Shown here piece by piece: positions 33,305-44,881 of a DNA stretch of 64,000 nt (positions within the stretch are counted from its first letter, which is position 1; every line of letters starts with the position of its first letter). The stretch covers positions 186,001 to 250,000 of the forward strand of contig CM074131.1 in NCBI GenBank assembly GCA_037178625.1, given 5' to 3'. Below the pieces are notes generated by a model that was not told where the DNA came from, searched no databases, and saw nothing but the letters and a program-made list of their open reading frames with translations. The DNA comes from Skeletonema tropicum. Taxonomy: Eukaryota; Bacillariophyta; Thalassiosirophyceae; Thalassiosirales; Thalassiosiraceae. Both the position numbers and the translations under genes were made by a program.

Positions 33305-33578
33305 TGTCACAGGATATGACTCTCTTCCGGTATTCCAATACCGTTACGACAGTCATTCTTCCTGTTCACACGTGTCAAGTAGCAACCACGGTAAGAACCC
33401 GTGATTGATCCTCTCACACAAGATGGCGTCGCACGTTGGTGCTCCTTCATCACCTTTGGGAATAGCCCACTCTTCTTCTTTAGCTGTAAGCTTTAGTAGT
33501 CACCATGATATCCGTGTTCCTAGTGGTCTCTTCTGGCTCTAGTTGCACAATCAATACCGGTCCTATTTGCTTGTGACA
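33305..33578 (+). repeat. Left LTR-like repeat
   Basis: It begins tgtcacaggatatgac and ends tgcttgtgaca. It differs from the right copy by a few substitutions and a small indel near agctgtaagc. It abuts and truncates the Cys-rich gene exon. Confidence 0.75.
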
Positions 33579-36500
33579 TTATTTATAAATATTTCCATCC
33601 AGTTTACTGGGTGCAAAGCAAAAGAATCCTTCATCGGTCGGGAAAGATCGACCTTTGAGAAGAAAAAAATTTATATTATTCAGCGCATATCCACATTGGT
33701 GGGTTTGTGAACCGTGAGCTAGTACAACAAAATCGATTGGCTTCTAGAAGATCCATTTCGTCAACACATGGATGTGCGATGAACGCTCGGCGTTTCGTGC
33801 TACCATGGAGATGTGACGGCGTGCGATAGAAGTGTGTTTCGACGTTGACAGAAGTGCATCGGAGGTGAGAAAAGAATTTCGATTCTCCTCATGTAGAGGA
33901 AGTGCCCATGGCGAGAATGCACCGTGGCACAGCTCATCACAATAAGGAATTTCATTCCAATAAAAAGACTACGGTCATCTAAATCCAAAGGACATCAGCT
34001 GTTGAGCGATGGACTACGATTAGAATTACGTGTGGGGGGAGAAGTGTTCTCTCATCCAACCCTCACATATCGAGAGTCATCTGCTGTTAGGCGAGATGAT
34101 ACCCTCACAACAACAGAGTTTGCGGATATAGTTAGCAGACTTAGAAATATTTATTCCTTATAAGACGCTGGTCGCAATTGGAAAAATACGCACTCTCTTG
34201 TCTACCTCTGAGAAGGTGTGGAGAGTTTTGATCTTTACAGCATGATAGTGCATGTAGCTGGAGCTATTGAGAGCATGTTTGTCGACGCATTCTGTACAGA
34301 TTGTGATTGTCGCAGCCGCTTAGCCTTGATGGATTGTTGGTTATTACACAGTGTTGCCGAGGTAGTCTACGCCTTGCTCAAGCGAGTACCTCAGGATGAC
34401 GAGACGATTATACCCCACTGGGCGAAGTCGAACGTGCAATTGAACCACCTACCCTAATTAATAAAAATCATATTGCTGTGAAAGCAAATCGTGTTTATTT
34501 GTCCCTTTATTTGTCCCTGTTGATTCAACATGTGCAGCGACGTCCTGGTTAAAGAAAGATCAAGTCTATTCAGTTGCGCACAGCGTGCTGTTCAAAGAAA
34601 GGTCATGTCTATTCAGTTACGCACAGCGTACTGTTCAAGTCATTTCTATCCAGCGACGAACTATTTAGCGTAAATTCATCCTTATTCACTGGTGCATCTA
34701 GGATGACCAGCCTCTTGCTTGCATTGTGGGAGGAGGAGGAATGAGAGAAACAATTCAAGAGCAATCTGAACTGGAATTACCAAACCAAAATGGTCTGTGC
34801 CGCTGTGGCAGCCATGGATTGTCCATGTTCTCTAAATGTGGTTGGCCAACGTGGCAATCATGCCTAACATATTTCAGAAGACAAGGTCATGGGGGAGTAA
34901 CGATTGTCTACTCTGCTTCTCCTAGATATCGGATTATATCCTTTGGTGTGCCGTTTCTTCCACCAAAGAGATCTTCCAAAATACTAATGAGCAATTCAGA
35001 TGTTAGTCTGAAGGGAAGGGGACTTCCTTGGTACTTTGTGTCCATGGCAAGTGTCCCGAGTCCCGAATCTCGTACCTTGATTCTCTGTCTTGTTTACACG
35101 CGACAGTCGAAAGGAATCTCTTGCGCAAGCTCAAATTCAAACATTATCCGGAGTGGTGGGTCTCGTAGGAGAGACTACTCTATCAATACTAATACGGTGG
35201 TCATGCCTAGAAAAGGAAGACTACTTTCACAACGCAATCTCGCGTCGGCGAATATGATTGTGGTTGGAACCATGCTGCTGCAGATTACCTACGGTGTTCA
35301 AAAGGAACCTGCACACACCTCGATGCATCCGACTTAACTATCCTTGCTGGATGTACTTCTCACGTGAAGGAGAGGACGTTCAAGGATTGCTCGAGCAAGT
35401 GGAAAAGCACATGCGGAAATCAAGGCAGGGTCGCAAACAGGCGCATACCAGCACAACGAGATGATAACTACAAGACATCGTCCTTCTAAACCGCTGTTGT
35501 TGAAGACAACTAGTGGAGGACTTGCGAGAAAGCTGGCTGCTTGCTCAATGCTCGTCCTACAGTCCGAGAGTGGCTGAGATCCGTAGCCGACTGCTCACCG
35601 TGTTTCGGGAGGTTCACCTTCTTCCAATGCACTTGAGACATTCATCGGCTGATGGTAAATTTCGTTCATAGTTCGGTGACCTGATTATTGGATACTCAGA
35701 TGGGACAGAGCTCGCCAAGCCTGCGTCATGGAGGGTTCAGTACAGAGCAGGCCATCGAGGGAGCTACACTTGCACCCGGACATCTTCTACTGAAATGTTG
35801 TAATACATGATGAGAAAGTGTTTAACTCTATCGGAACGACCTGTTGTTTGGTGTACACAACGCAGGTAATAATGATCAAATAAGAGAGAAGCGTGCTCAA
35901 GGCAGTTCTCGAGGCTTCCAAGTAAATGCTGCAAAAGACACTTACCATGCCCAGGAAGTGACTAACACTTGGATACACCATCTGGAAATTGTTCTTTCGA
36001 CGATGGTGGTTGCCATCTTAGTTCTTGTGTGTTGTACCAAGACTACCAATAGATCTGCTCCGCTGCCTTTAGTGGCAAATGTGGGGCCTCCTCGAAATTC
36101 GGTCAATATGGTACGGGGAGGAGGGATGCTGACCAAACAAGGAAGCGTTCCCATGATCAATCGCCAGCGACTAGATGCATGTCTAAGGCGTTTCCAAATT
36201 CAGAGTTGATCGGCATTTTGGCTGAGCTTACTTCATTCAAGCGCAAGGCTTGGGGGAGTATCGATTCTTGAAGACACTCATCGACTGGCATCTGTCGTGG
36301 TGCACAACAGGAGATGAAGTGATGAAGCTTGAACTTCGAAAAGAAGTTCAAGGGCGCGTGTCGGAGTGCGGGTGAGTAATGTGCTATCACCTCCTCTCGG
36401 CATTTGTGCCTGGAGTTCTTCCGGTCTAAAGACAGGACGAGGGCCGCCATACCCTCCGGGAGACAATCTCTACTCATATTTATCAAATCAACCTCAAACT

Positions 36501-38354
36501 AATTGCAAGGGGAAGATATTACGACTGCGACGGGGCTAGTGCTAGCGAGGCTGCGCTGCCTCAGTTGAGATCCTCAGTGGTCGAGGGTGTGATGCTTCAG
36601 CGTAAAGGAAAGTAGTACATACATTACCAGCGTTTGACAGCGTCATCCTTCACGACACATGCCACACCTACAAAGGAAGAGGTACCGACAGCAGCTCATT
36701 GGAGTGCGCTGTTATAATGCAGACTTGGGAAGACAGCAGCTCTTTGAGTGGCTGATCTAAAGATGACGAAGACAAATGGTAAGCTCTTGTGACTGCGCAT
36801 AGTCACACACGACATGGAAGTAGAAGATAGTGTTCTGATATAAACGTTGATGAAGCAAAGCTAGCTACGTATGTTCCTGGACCTGCCGCAACATTCTAAT
36901 GGGATCGAGAAATATTCTAATGATCTTCGACAGAGATGATGTATGCAGAGCCTATGCAACGATGCAAAAGGAGATACCTCTGTGGTGATTCCGGCAGCTC
37001 TTCAATCCAAGATCCAAGACCTTGCTTAGGGGATCTGGTATATCACGACCGTTTTGTGCCTTAGGCCGATGGATCGTAAGAACGCACTTTACGTCAACGA
37101 GGTTCTGACAGGTACTGATGCAAGTACGCTTATTTTATCAGGAAGTTATGCAGTTGTGCATGCAGTTGTTGTTGCCCTATCGTCTGATCTGATATTAGAT
37201 TCGATTGAGGTAGAGGTGCCAAAGAAGGCTGAGGAGGGAGCTCAGGATGCGCTTACCCCTTTGCAACATTCAAATTGCCATTATTATGTGTGAAACTATG
37301 ATCGACCTTCCACGGCTCGTTCAAAGTGGTTGACTTTCCCACTACCAAAGATTCGAACGGGATGTTGGTGAATCCGCGAGATAGAGTGACTCCTCTTCTC
37401 ACACTTCAAGTGAAGTTCAAGCGGACTCTCTACCTGTTCTTCAAGACTCTTGATTAAATCGTTTTAGGCAGAAGTGATGAATGCACATGAAGCCAGTGAT
37501 ACTCTTCCAACACGTAAGTCACGATATTCAAGAATACAGAGATGATACAACCTCTCTGGACGGAGTGCAATATGTACTTGTTACAATTACAATGCACCCA
37601 CCGCAGTACTACTGCCGCAAAAACAGAGTCACTTGTGAACCTGTTGATGCAGCCCGATCGTCAAATCCGAATGCAGCCGGAAGACAATCTGGTCTCTTCG
37701 TACCACACCGTTTAACGCAGCCCTTGCGAAGCCAGTAAAGCGTTGTCCAAGATAGACACTTGTTATACTATGGTCGCCAGGATGGCCGCTGCCGAAAGAA
37801 ATTGGTGGATAGTTCCAAACGCTCGAAAGAACTTCGAAGCGTCGCGATCCCAAATACTGATTTGGTTCGTAGGCTTTGATCTAGCCGTTTTTAAAGTCTT
37901 AAATCTGCCGAGAGCAGAGACTCCAACGGAGGTTTCTTCTTCAAGCGACTGAAGTTGACACGAAAGGAACTGTACGATACAAAAACGAGCCTCAGTTAGT
38001 TTAGTCTAGTGAGCGCTACAACAATTGATAAAGACCCCATAGTATTGAGGAGTACAGGGGGTGTGTATAGAGAAATTATTCGAATTGGAAATGGAAACTG
38101 AACGTTGAACAACGACGTCTTGGCCAAATCCTATGCACACACAACCGATGTCAAGGAAAGTACATTTGGTTGCTCTAATATCACAAAAGAACTTACGTCC
38201 TTGATTCGATCGAAATTGACATTGCCTGGAGGTCTTTTTTTCCCAAGTTGGGTTTTGGTCTCTATCTGATAGACTGGTTTTTTATCCGGATGGTTTACCA
38301 TGGGTTTTCCAGTCTTGATAGCTCGTTTTTGGTTCACACTAGTTCGGGGGAGAA
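33579..38354. other. Interior of the candidate LTR element
   Basis: It contains fragmentary ORFs of 60-200 codons on both strands, the longest being 34726-35337 (plus). None has recognisable retroelement motifs. Expected primer-binding sequence is not obvious after the left repeat. Confidence 0.5.
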
Positions 38355-38625
38355 TGTCACAGGGAATGACTCTCTTCCGGTATTCCAATACCGTTACGAC
38401 AGTCATTCTTCCTGTTCACACGTGTCAAGTAGCAACCACGGTAAGAACCCGTGATTGATCCTCTCACACAAGATGACGTCGCACGTTGGTGCTCCTTCAT
38501 CACCTTTGGGAATAGCCCACTCTTCTTCTTTAGCTCTTAAGCTTAGTCACCATGATATCCGTGTTCCTAGTGGTCTCTTCTGGCTCTAGTTGCACAATCA
38601 ATACCGGTCCTATTTGCTTGTGACA
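38355..38625 (+). repeat. Right LTR-like repeat
   Basis: It begins tgtcacagggaatgac and ends tgcttgtgaca, preceded by a purine tract at 38346-38354. It aligns along its full length with 33305-33578. Confidence 0.75.
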
Positions 38626-41600
38626 GAATGAAAAGATACCATGTTCTCTGTGGTATGATATAGATAAGATAAAATTGAGTTAGATGTAGAGACTAATTGA
38701 TTACAATCACAGACGATAATAGTTCACAAAACTCACATTTTGAGTTTATCTGCAAGCTACTTCCGTCCATCGCTGGCAGAATAAGAGCCACTTAGTCTTT
38801 CGTCATCTCTAGTGTGGTGTAACCGAATTGCTGCACTTGTGTACAGCTCTTCAAGATCAGACTTCTTGACGTAAGTGTTAAATAGAAGTAGCCAACCTGC
38901 TATCTCGAGGGAAGTATGGAAGCTCATCGACAATATCGAGAGCAGACAGTCTTCCGTTCATAACTTGGAGTAAGCGAACATCACCGTTGATAGGGCGTTC
39001 AAAGACATACGCTAGTTAGGACAACCGACCACCCTTAATTGACTGTCTACCGCCCATTGCTTGACATCATCCATCTTCATCCCACCAGCAGGGATGTGAT
39101 GAGGAACACAGTTGGCACGATGTCCTCGTGAATGGGAAACTTCCTCTCTCACATCTTCAGATGAAATCGATCAATAGTGCCGGCAGACTCCCACGCAGTT
39201 GTTGCTTCTGCATCTCCCTCCAACGATGTAAATATAAGAGACACATCAAATCTCCCTCCAACTTGTCAAAGGCCTTAGCCCCTTCTCCTCGTCCTATGCC
39301 AGAGGAGGGGATTGGATCGTCGCGAAAGGATAGGGTAATTTTGAATATGTCGATGAAGACATTCCTTGGGCGAAGTCCCAGGAAAAGGGTAACCTGCAAA
39401 TCTCGTGGGAAGTGTGCAAGCTTGTGCAGACCAACTAAGAAGTAATTGATTTTGAGTAGGAATGAAAAGAAATATTGCTTCGACCATATTCATTTGGCTT
39501 CTCCCCTTCCAATCGGAAAAGTAGTGCCAGACATCACAATGGGAGGCTTCAATTCAAATCTTCTCTCCGTCAATCATTCGACGTCGACCTGCGTCTTCCG
39601 TCCATTGCTTGACCATGACGAACATCGCCGTTGTACGGTGGCTATCTATTGTTGCGTAGAAAAGAGATAATTTCTCCAGATTTCCAGCAAGTCGAAGAGG
39701 GCAGCAACGACCCCTTCGATGTAATTGATTCCCAATCAGTAACGTTGGTCAGTAATTCTTGAGAATGTGATGAGCATGAGGAGCAGCCGAGATGATACGA
39801 AGTTAGAGGAAGCCACTCATTACAGAAAGAAAAGCAGTCAAACAGGATTAAGCCATGGAATAGCTTGCCCCCACGAAAATGGACCAAACTGCGGTGGGCA
39901 CACCAAAATGATAAAAAGAATGTTACAAATTGTGTATGAATAATGCAAGAGAATGAAAATATTTCATAGCACCACTCACCTTGATTCTATTATCACCACT
40001 GTCTGCAGGTAAAAACACAGCAATCACCATCGAAAATGGAACTGCCATCTATACGTCTGTAGCGATTGCAGCAGGTAGTCGGACTCTTCAGCGTGGACGT
40101 GAGTTTGAAACCGTTATTGGTACTCATCGATGCCTATAAGTGACATTCCAAAATAGCCGATTTCGCTAGCTGGCTTGCCATCCAATGAGAGTTACCATGC
40201 CTAGCCACATAATTACACGGGAGAGTTTTCTGTGCAGCCTTGAAAAATAGCCCTTTTCTTGACCGTTCGTCGTCGTGTTCACGTGGCGCATGATGATGGC
40301 GGCGGCGTCCCATCAAAATAATTAATTTGCCGTCAATAAGGCTGGTAAACGCCTGAGATGATGACAAATCATCGAAAATATGTAATAGACATTCGACCAG
40401 AGCAGTGCCGTGAGATTTTAAAATTGTGTGGTGGGGAGAAGTGAATTATTTACACATTATCTTACCTTTTTTCACCCCCTCTTCTTTGTGCCGACATTAC
40501 GGGGGCATCGGGGGACGGCATGGACATAATAAAAGGCATGGTTGCTGTAAAAGGGATTATATGGTGAGTAATTGTTGATACGGTAGATGAATACCATCAT
40601 CGTGGCGTGCTGATTTTTGAAAAATGGATGACCGTTTGAATTTTGACCATCCCACAAAATGAGTTCCCTATTGATGAAATCGATCTCGCGTATCAAGTTC
40701 CGTTTACTAAACGTCTTCAAAATGAGAAAGAATCATTTAGGAAAAACTCCCATTACAAAAACCACCTCCATAGTGTTTTCCCTCACAAGCACATCAAAAA
40801 AAAAGATGCCATGACAATGGCACCCCTAGTAAGGCCGCCTATCTCAGTCCATGACTATATTTCACGAGGTATCGATGGCCTATCTCTTAGAAGACATATA
40901 TGGCGACGTATTCGTAGCAGGGTGGCGTTTCGGCTGCTGTAGGGGCGGTGATAATATCATTGTAATCCACTTCATTGAGATTTGAAATTTAAACAACCAC
41001 CTTCCCCGCACCCATAGAAGAAGATAAACAATAATGTGCACTACCCCTCCGCTACCCGCCGCTGATGATGATATGTAGTGAGAATCCGGCTCCTCGGAGT
41101 GACCATTAAATCCCCCCCACACCTCCAAAACACCAAGAACACAAGATGTGCACAAATGGCAAAAAAAATTAGATACTCAGACACGACAATAAGCCTGTAG
41201 ACGGCGGATCGAGCGGCTGTAAAGAAGGGAACTTATCAATATTATTACATATAAGAAGTGACGGCTATTTATTGTCCAAAATATTACAATAGGGTGGATA
41301 AAAATAGCAACATCATAGACAAAAATGATATTTACGTAGCATGTATTAGTCATTTATTTATGCGGTGTAGACAGTAGTAATAATAATACCCTGCGGCTGA
41401 ATCGTTGTATGAGGTGTTGCCTGCGATATAATTCACTGGATATTACTATTGGTAGGGTTTGGGCAACGTGGTGGCTATGAGAGTAGCGGCTATCATGGTC
41501 GATACGGATTGTCGAATCCGCCGCTGTATGTCGTAAGGGAAAAAACGTGCAGAACGTGCAGTTGCTCGGACAGCACTGCATGTTTTTGTGTAGCGGCTAT

Positions 41601-41736
41601 CAAAATCACTAGCCTCGCTGACGCTCGTCTAGCCGCTGCGCGGGTTTTCTACTGACAATATAAATGTTTTCAAACTGACCACACTTCTTTCCTCTCTTCC
41701 ATTCACCGAATCCGAGTAGGTCCATTTGCCTCTTCC
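38626..41736. other. Intergenic region with decayed coding-like fragments
   Basis: No intact gene is seen. On the minus strand, 38880-39010 and 39340-39430 read related peptides (DELPYFPRDSRL and HKLAHFPRDLQV), and nearby DNA words such as gtcaagcaatgggcggtagac recur with changes. This suggests two decayed copies of one unknown coding segment. The rest, 39700-41700, shows nothing recognisable. Confidence 0.4.
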
Positions 41737-41984
41737 GTGTGTCCCCCCCTGAACAATCAAATCTAAGCCAATCAAAGAAAGAGTCAATCGAAAATTCTAA
41801 ACACGGGGGGGCAAGGGGGGGTGTCCCCCCTGAACAATCAAATCTAAGCCAATCAAAGAAAGAGTCAATCGAAAATTCTAAACACGGGGGGGGCAAGGGG
41901 GGGTGTCCCCCCCTGAACATTCAAATCTAAGGCAATCAAAGAAAGAGTCAATCGAAAACTCTAAAAACGGGGGGGGGCAAGGGG
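41737..41984. repeat. G-rich tandem repeat, three units of about 82 bp
   Basis: Three consecutive units start at about 41737, 41821 and 41903. Each has a C-run, aatcaaagaaagagtcaatc and then two G-runs of 5-8 bases around caa. The G-runs could form quadruplex structures. A partial, diverged unit (aaagaaagagtcgatcgaaa) occurs at 44022-44041. Confidence 0.85.
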
Positions 41985-42474
41985 TCAAATCAAGCCAATC
42001 AAGCCGGCCAGCTTTGTATGCAGAAATACGTCGAATATGACAGATCGTATGCAGATATGACATACTATTTCCAAATCCTAGATCCAATCCCTCGCGTAAA
42101 TCTGTCAAAATTCGAGTATTTGTACTTGTACTTTGGAAAAAGTATGTCAGAAAAAAGCGAGAATGCATACGAAAGCATCTCACACGAGGATTGCGCTACA
42201 AAGCTAGGAAACACACATAAACTGATGAGCCCTACTACCTCCTACTACTCCCTTCGACGAACAGTACGGAGTACGGCCATCACTTCTATCACATGCCATC
42301 CCTCCCCCGCTCATCAATATCTCCTCGTCACCCCCCTTCTGCATCTCTGCATCCTGCATAGAGCGGCGCAGCAGTGAAATAATAAATAATCCCTGCGTCG
42401 ACCATTGACACAAACAAACCCCCGCCGGCGACACTCTCCATCACCGCCGACCGCCGTCATCTGTATTGTTAATC
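41985..42474. other. Upstream region of the frameshifted ORF pair
   Basis: No coding signal was found. It becomes C-rich close to the ATG at 42475. Confidence 0.5.
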
Positions 42475-43781
42475 ATGGTGCGGAGCAACCATGGGTCTTC
42501 CTTTGAACCTAGAAAGAAGAGGAAAAGCAACGACGCCAGCAGCAGCAGTGATGATGACAGCCGCAGCGAAGAGGCAAAGCAACCAGCGAAACTGAAAGTC
42601 CAACACGCCGATGCTGTGGAGACAACAAACTCATTCACTGTTCAATGCATGCCAGATTATCGTCGGCGTGTTAAGAAAGTGCAGGAATATTTGCAGACGG
42701 AGTACCCTGATGTTTATAATGAAGTTGTGTACGAACTCACCTCCGAGGAGAAAGCAGACAAAACTCGTCACTATCACAACGCGACGCATAGCTTCTTCTA
42801 CGATCAATTTCCCACCAAATTTCTTCAATCCTTCTTGAGTAATCAATGGAAAGATGAAGAGAAGGAGATTCGTTACACATACGATCAAAGTTACTCAAAG
42901 AACTGGAGAAACTTGTTACATTGGAACCGGCGGGTACTGTGAAACGCCCGACAGGCGTCCCGCCAAGTGTTTTGATCCGCGACGAAATACGTGACGCAAT
43001 GAAGCTTCTACGCAAATATCGCCGTGATGTTGAGTGGCTGAAGGACAATTTAGCGGGAATAGTGAAGAATGCAATGGAAGAACGAGCGACTGAAAATGGG
43101 AACATCACCGCAACTTTCGTGGCGGAAACAGTTGCTGCTGCTACTGCAACAGCGACTGCGCCGATTGCGCAAAAAATGGTGGAAATGGAGGAACGGATTA
43201 TGGCTCGCATTGGGGCATCTTCTTCAGTTCATACCAATGGCGGTGTGCCAGCTTCCGCTTCCTTGCCTGAGAGACTGGAGGCACGCCTCTATCCTTCTTA
43301 CACGTATCAAGATCCTCATGCAGCGGCAAGTAAGAAGCATCAGTCGGATTGGCTTGTTCCGTTAAGCTTTGAGATGCCATCAGCAGATTTATATTCTGGG
43401 TGGACAAGATGGCTGCAGGGGTTTCCTTCCTATGCTATTCTAGATGGCAATGGCGAACAGATTAATGCACCAGTCAGGCCTTTCCGCCTGATGAAGAAAG
43501 GCAACTTGCCACGCAGGTTGAGGAGATCCTACGACAATAATTGGAAGCCAATAATGGAATTGATGGAGAAAGAAGTTGAAGACGAGATTCGCACTCGTCA
43601 CGTCCATGATATGGACTTTGAGTTCTTTAGAAGCACTTATGACAAAGCTCTGAAAGCTATCCAGGAGGAGTATCCAGAATTTGCAAGTCCGAAGAGTACC
43701 TGGAAAGTGTCAACTTACTGTAGGAAGTTGAGAGAGATAAATGTCTCGCGTAAGAAGGAGGAAGACATGAATATGGTGTAG
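42475..43781 (+). pseudogene. Frameshifted ORF pair of unknown family, possibly mobile-element derived
   Basis: ORF 1 (42475-42942) starts with a basic, Ser/Asp-rich segment and a domain containing CMPDYRRRVKKVQEYLQTEYP. The second frame is open from about 42858, with no ATG of its own at the join, and reads SKLLKELEKLVTLEPAG onward as natural-looking coiled coil. The two fit as one protein of about 430 residues broken by a one-base shift near 42858-42890. The C-terminal part has spaced aromatics (LYSGWTRWLQGFPSYA, SYDNNWKPIMELMEKEV) vaguely like the GCR1-C DNA-binding domain found in fungal regulators and some Crypton elements; that resemblance is weak. No tyrosine recombinase or transposase core is visible. 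Alternatives are an ordinary gene with a sequencing error or programmed frameshifting. Confidence 0.5.
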
Positions 43782-44881
43782 CTTAATTTCATTAATTATT
43801 TGTCACGTTGTTCCAATACATACACGTCCGTCAAGTTGTGTGATAATGTTGATTGTGCGTGTTCGTGTGGATGTTGGATGGAGGTTTCGGATCTTGGCTG
43901 TACTTGGCTGCCCACGCGACGAACTTGCCCACGTCCAGGAACCCGTTCGCTGGGCACATAGTAGTTTTATGCCCTTATTCTTGACCCTGCATACTTCTGC
44001 ATACTTTTTCCACTAGCAATAAAAGAAAGAGTCGATCGAAAATGCCCGTGAAGGCCAAAGGACACGCCAAAGGGCCCGGACAGAACGACAGAACGACCGA
44101 CCGACCGACCGACAGAACGACAGAACGAACGACTTAGCTCCTCTCATTATTTAGATACGTACGATGCAATTTTGCTCGGACCGCACCTTACTGTCACCAC
44201 ACAAACACGAGTGACAGTTATTTTGGTAGGTCGAGTAGAGTAGAGAGTGATGTTCACACAACAACCCAACAACCACAAGCAACAACGCTTGTATGCCGAG
44301 CGTCGACAATGCAAGATTAGTGTGAAGCCCTCATGACGAATGTATAAAATTCAGCAAAACAAGTTGGAACGATGTGAGGAGATGGCATTCTTGGACTGCA
44401 CTTCTCTTGAATGAATCACCATCCCATTAAACAGTGGCCTGGTTACTAATGATAATGTATTCCAAGGGTGTCGAAATCTGAGGCACGTAGACCTGGTTGA
44501 GGGAGTCTTCCGAGCAACTGAACAGACGATTTGTATTTGAGAACTACATGAAACTATCGCCGCAGTCCAATGATATGAATGAAACAGTCAATTCAATCAA
44601 TCAGACTCTTCTCACTGCATGTGCTGGCGTAAGGGATTCCGTTGAGGATGGTATAGCCAAGGCAATACGAAGGTGGATTTCAAGAACTCTTGGCAAAATT
44701 ATTCACTACCTAGCAGAGCATATGCGCTTGTACCTGTGTATGATAACGCACTTAATAACTTACATACAGCCATCAGCAGTACAATACCAATATCCCACTA
44801 AAAGTATGGGTTCTATCTACTCTTTACTATATATTGAAAGGCCATCTCAAAACGAACGAAGAATTACCATACATTCTTCCA
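43782..44881. other. Intergenic region with microsatellite
   Basis: It contains the partial G-rich repeat unit (44022-44041) and a tetranucleotide tract at 44079-44133. A 143-codon plus-strand ORF (44497-44928) overlaps the polymerase 3' end on the other strand; its first 70 codons look faintly protein-like but nothing supports a gene. Confidence 0.5.
44079..44133. repeat. Tetranucleotide microsatellite (gacc/gaac type)
   Basis: Interspersed ccga and aacga/acag words repeat over 55 bases. Confidence 0.85.

Larger units (their letters stand above)
33305..38625 (+). mobile_element. Candidate LTR retroelement, internal region unrecognised
   Basis: Two direct repeats of 274 and 271 bases, about 97% alike by eye, begin tgtcac and end gtgaca, the usual TG...CA LTR form. 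A purine-rich tract (gggggagaa) precedes the right one, suggesting plus orientation. The 4.8 kb between them has only short broken ORFs, and I find no protease, integrase or reverse-transcriptase motif. Bases flanking the pair (ttcgt and gaatg) do not match, so there is no target duplication. It could be a decayed or non-coding LTR element, or two LTRs brought together by rearrangement. Confidence 0.55.

Noticed and set aside
33305..38625. Intact LTR retrotransposon call
   Set aside because: No target duplication, no obvious primer-binding site and no polymerase motif; kept only as a candidate element.
41737..41984. Possible CRISPR array
   Set aside because: Only three units, adjacent with no unique spacers, in an apparent eukaryotic nuclear context: an ordinary tandem repeat.
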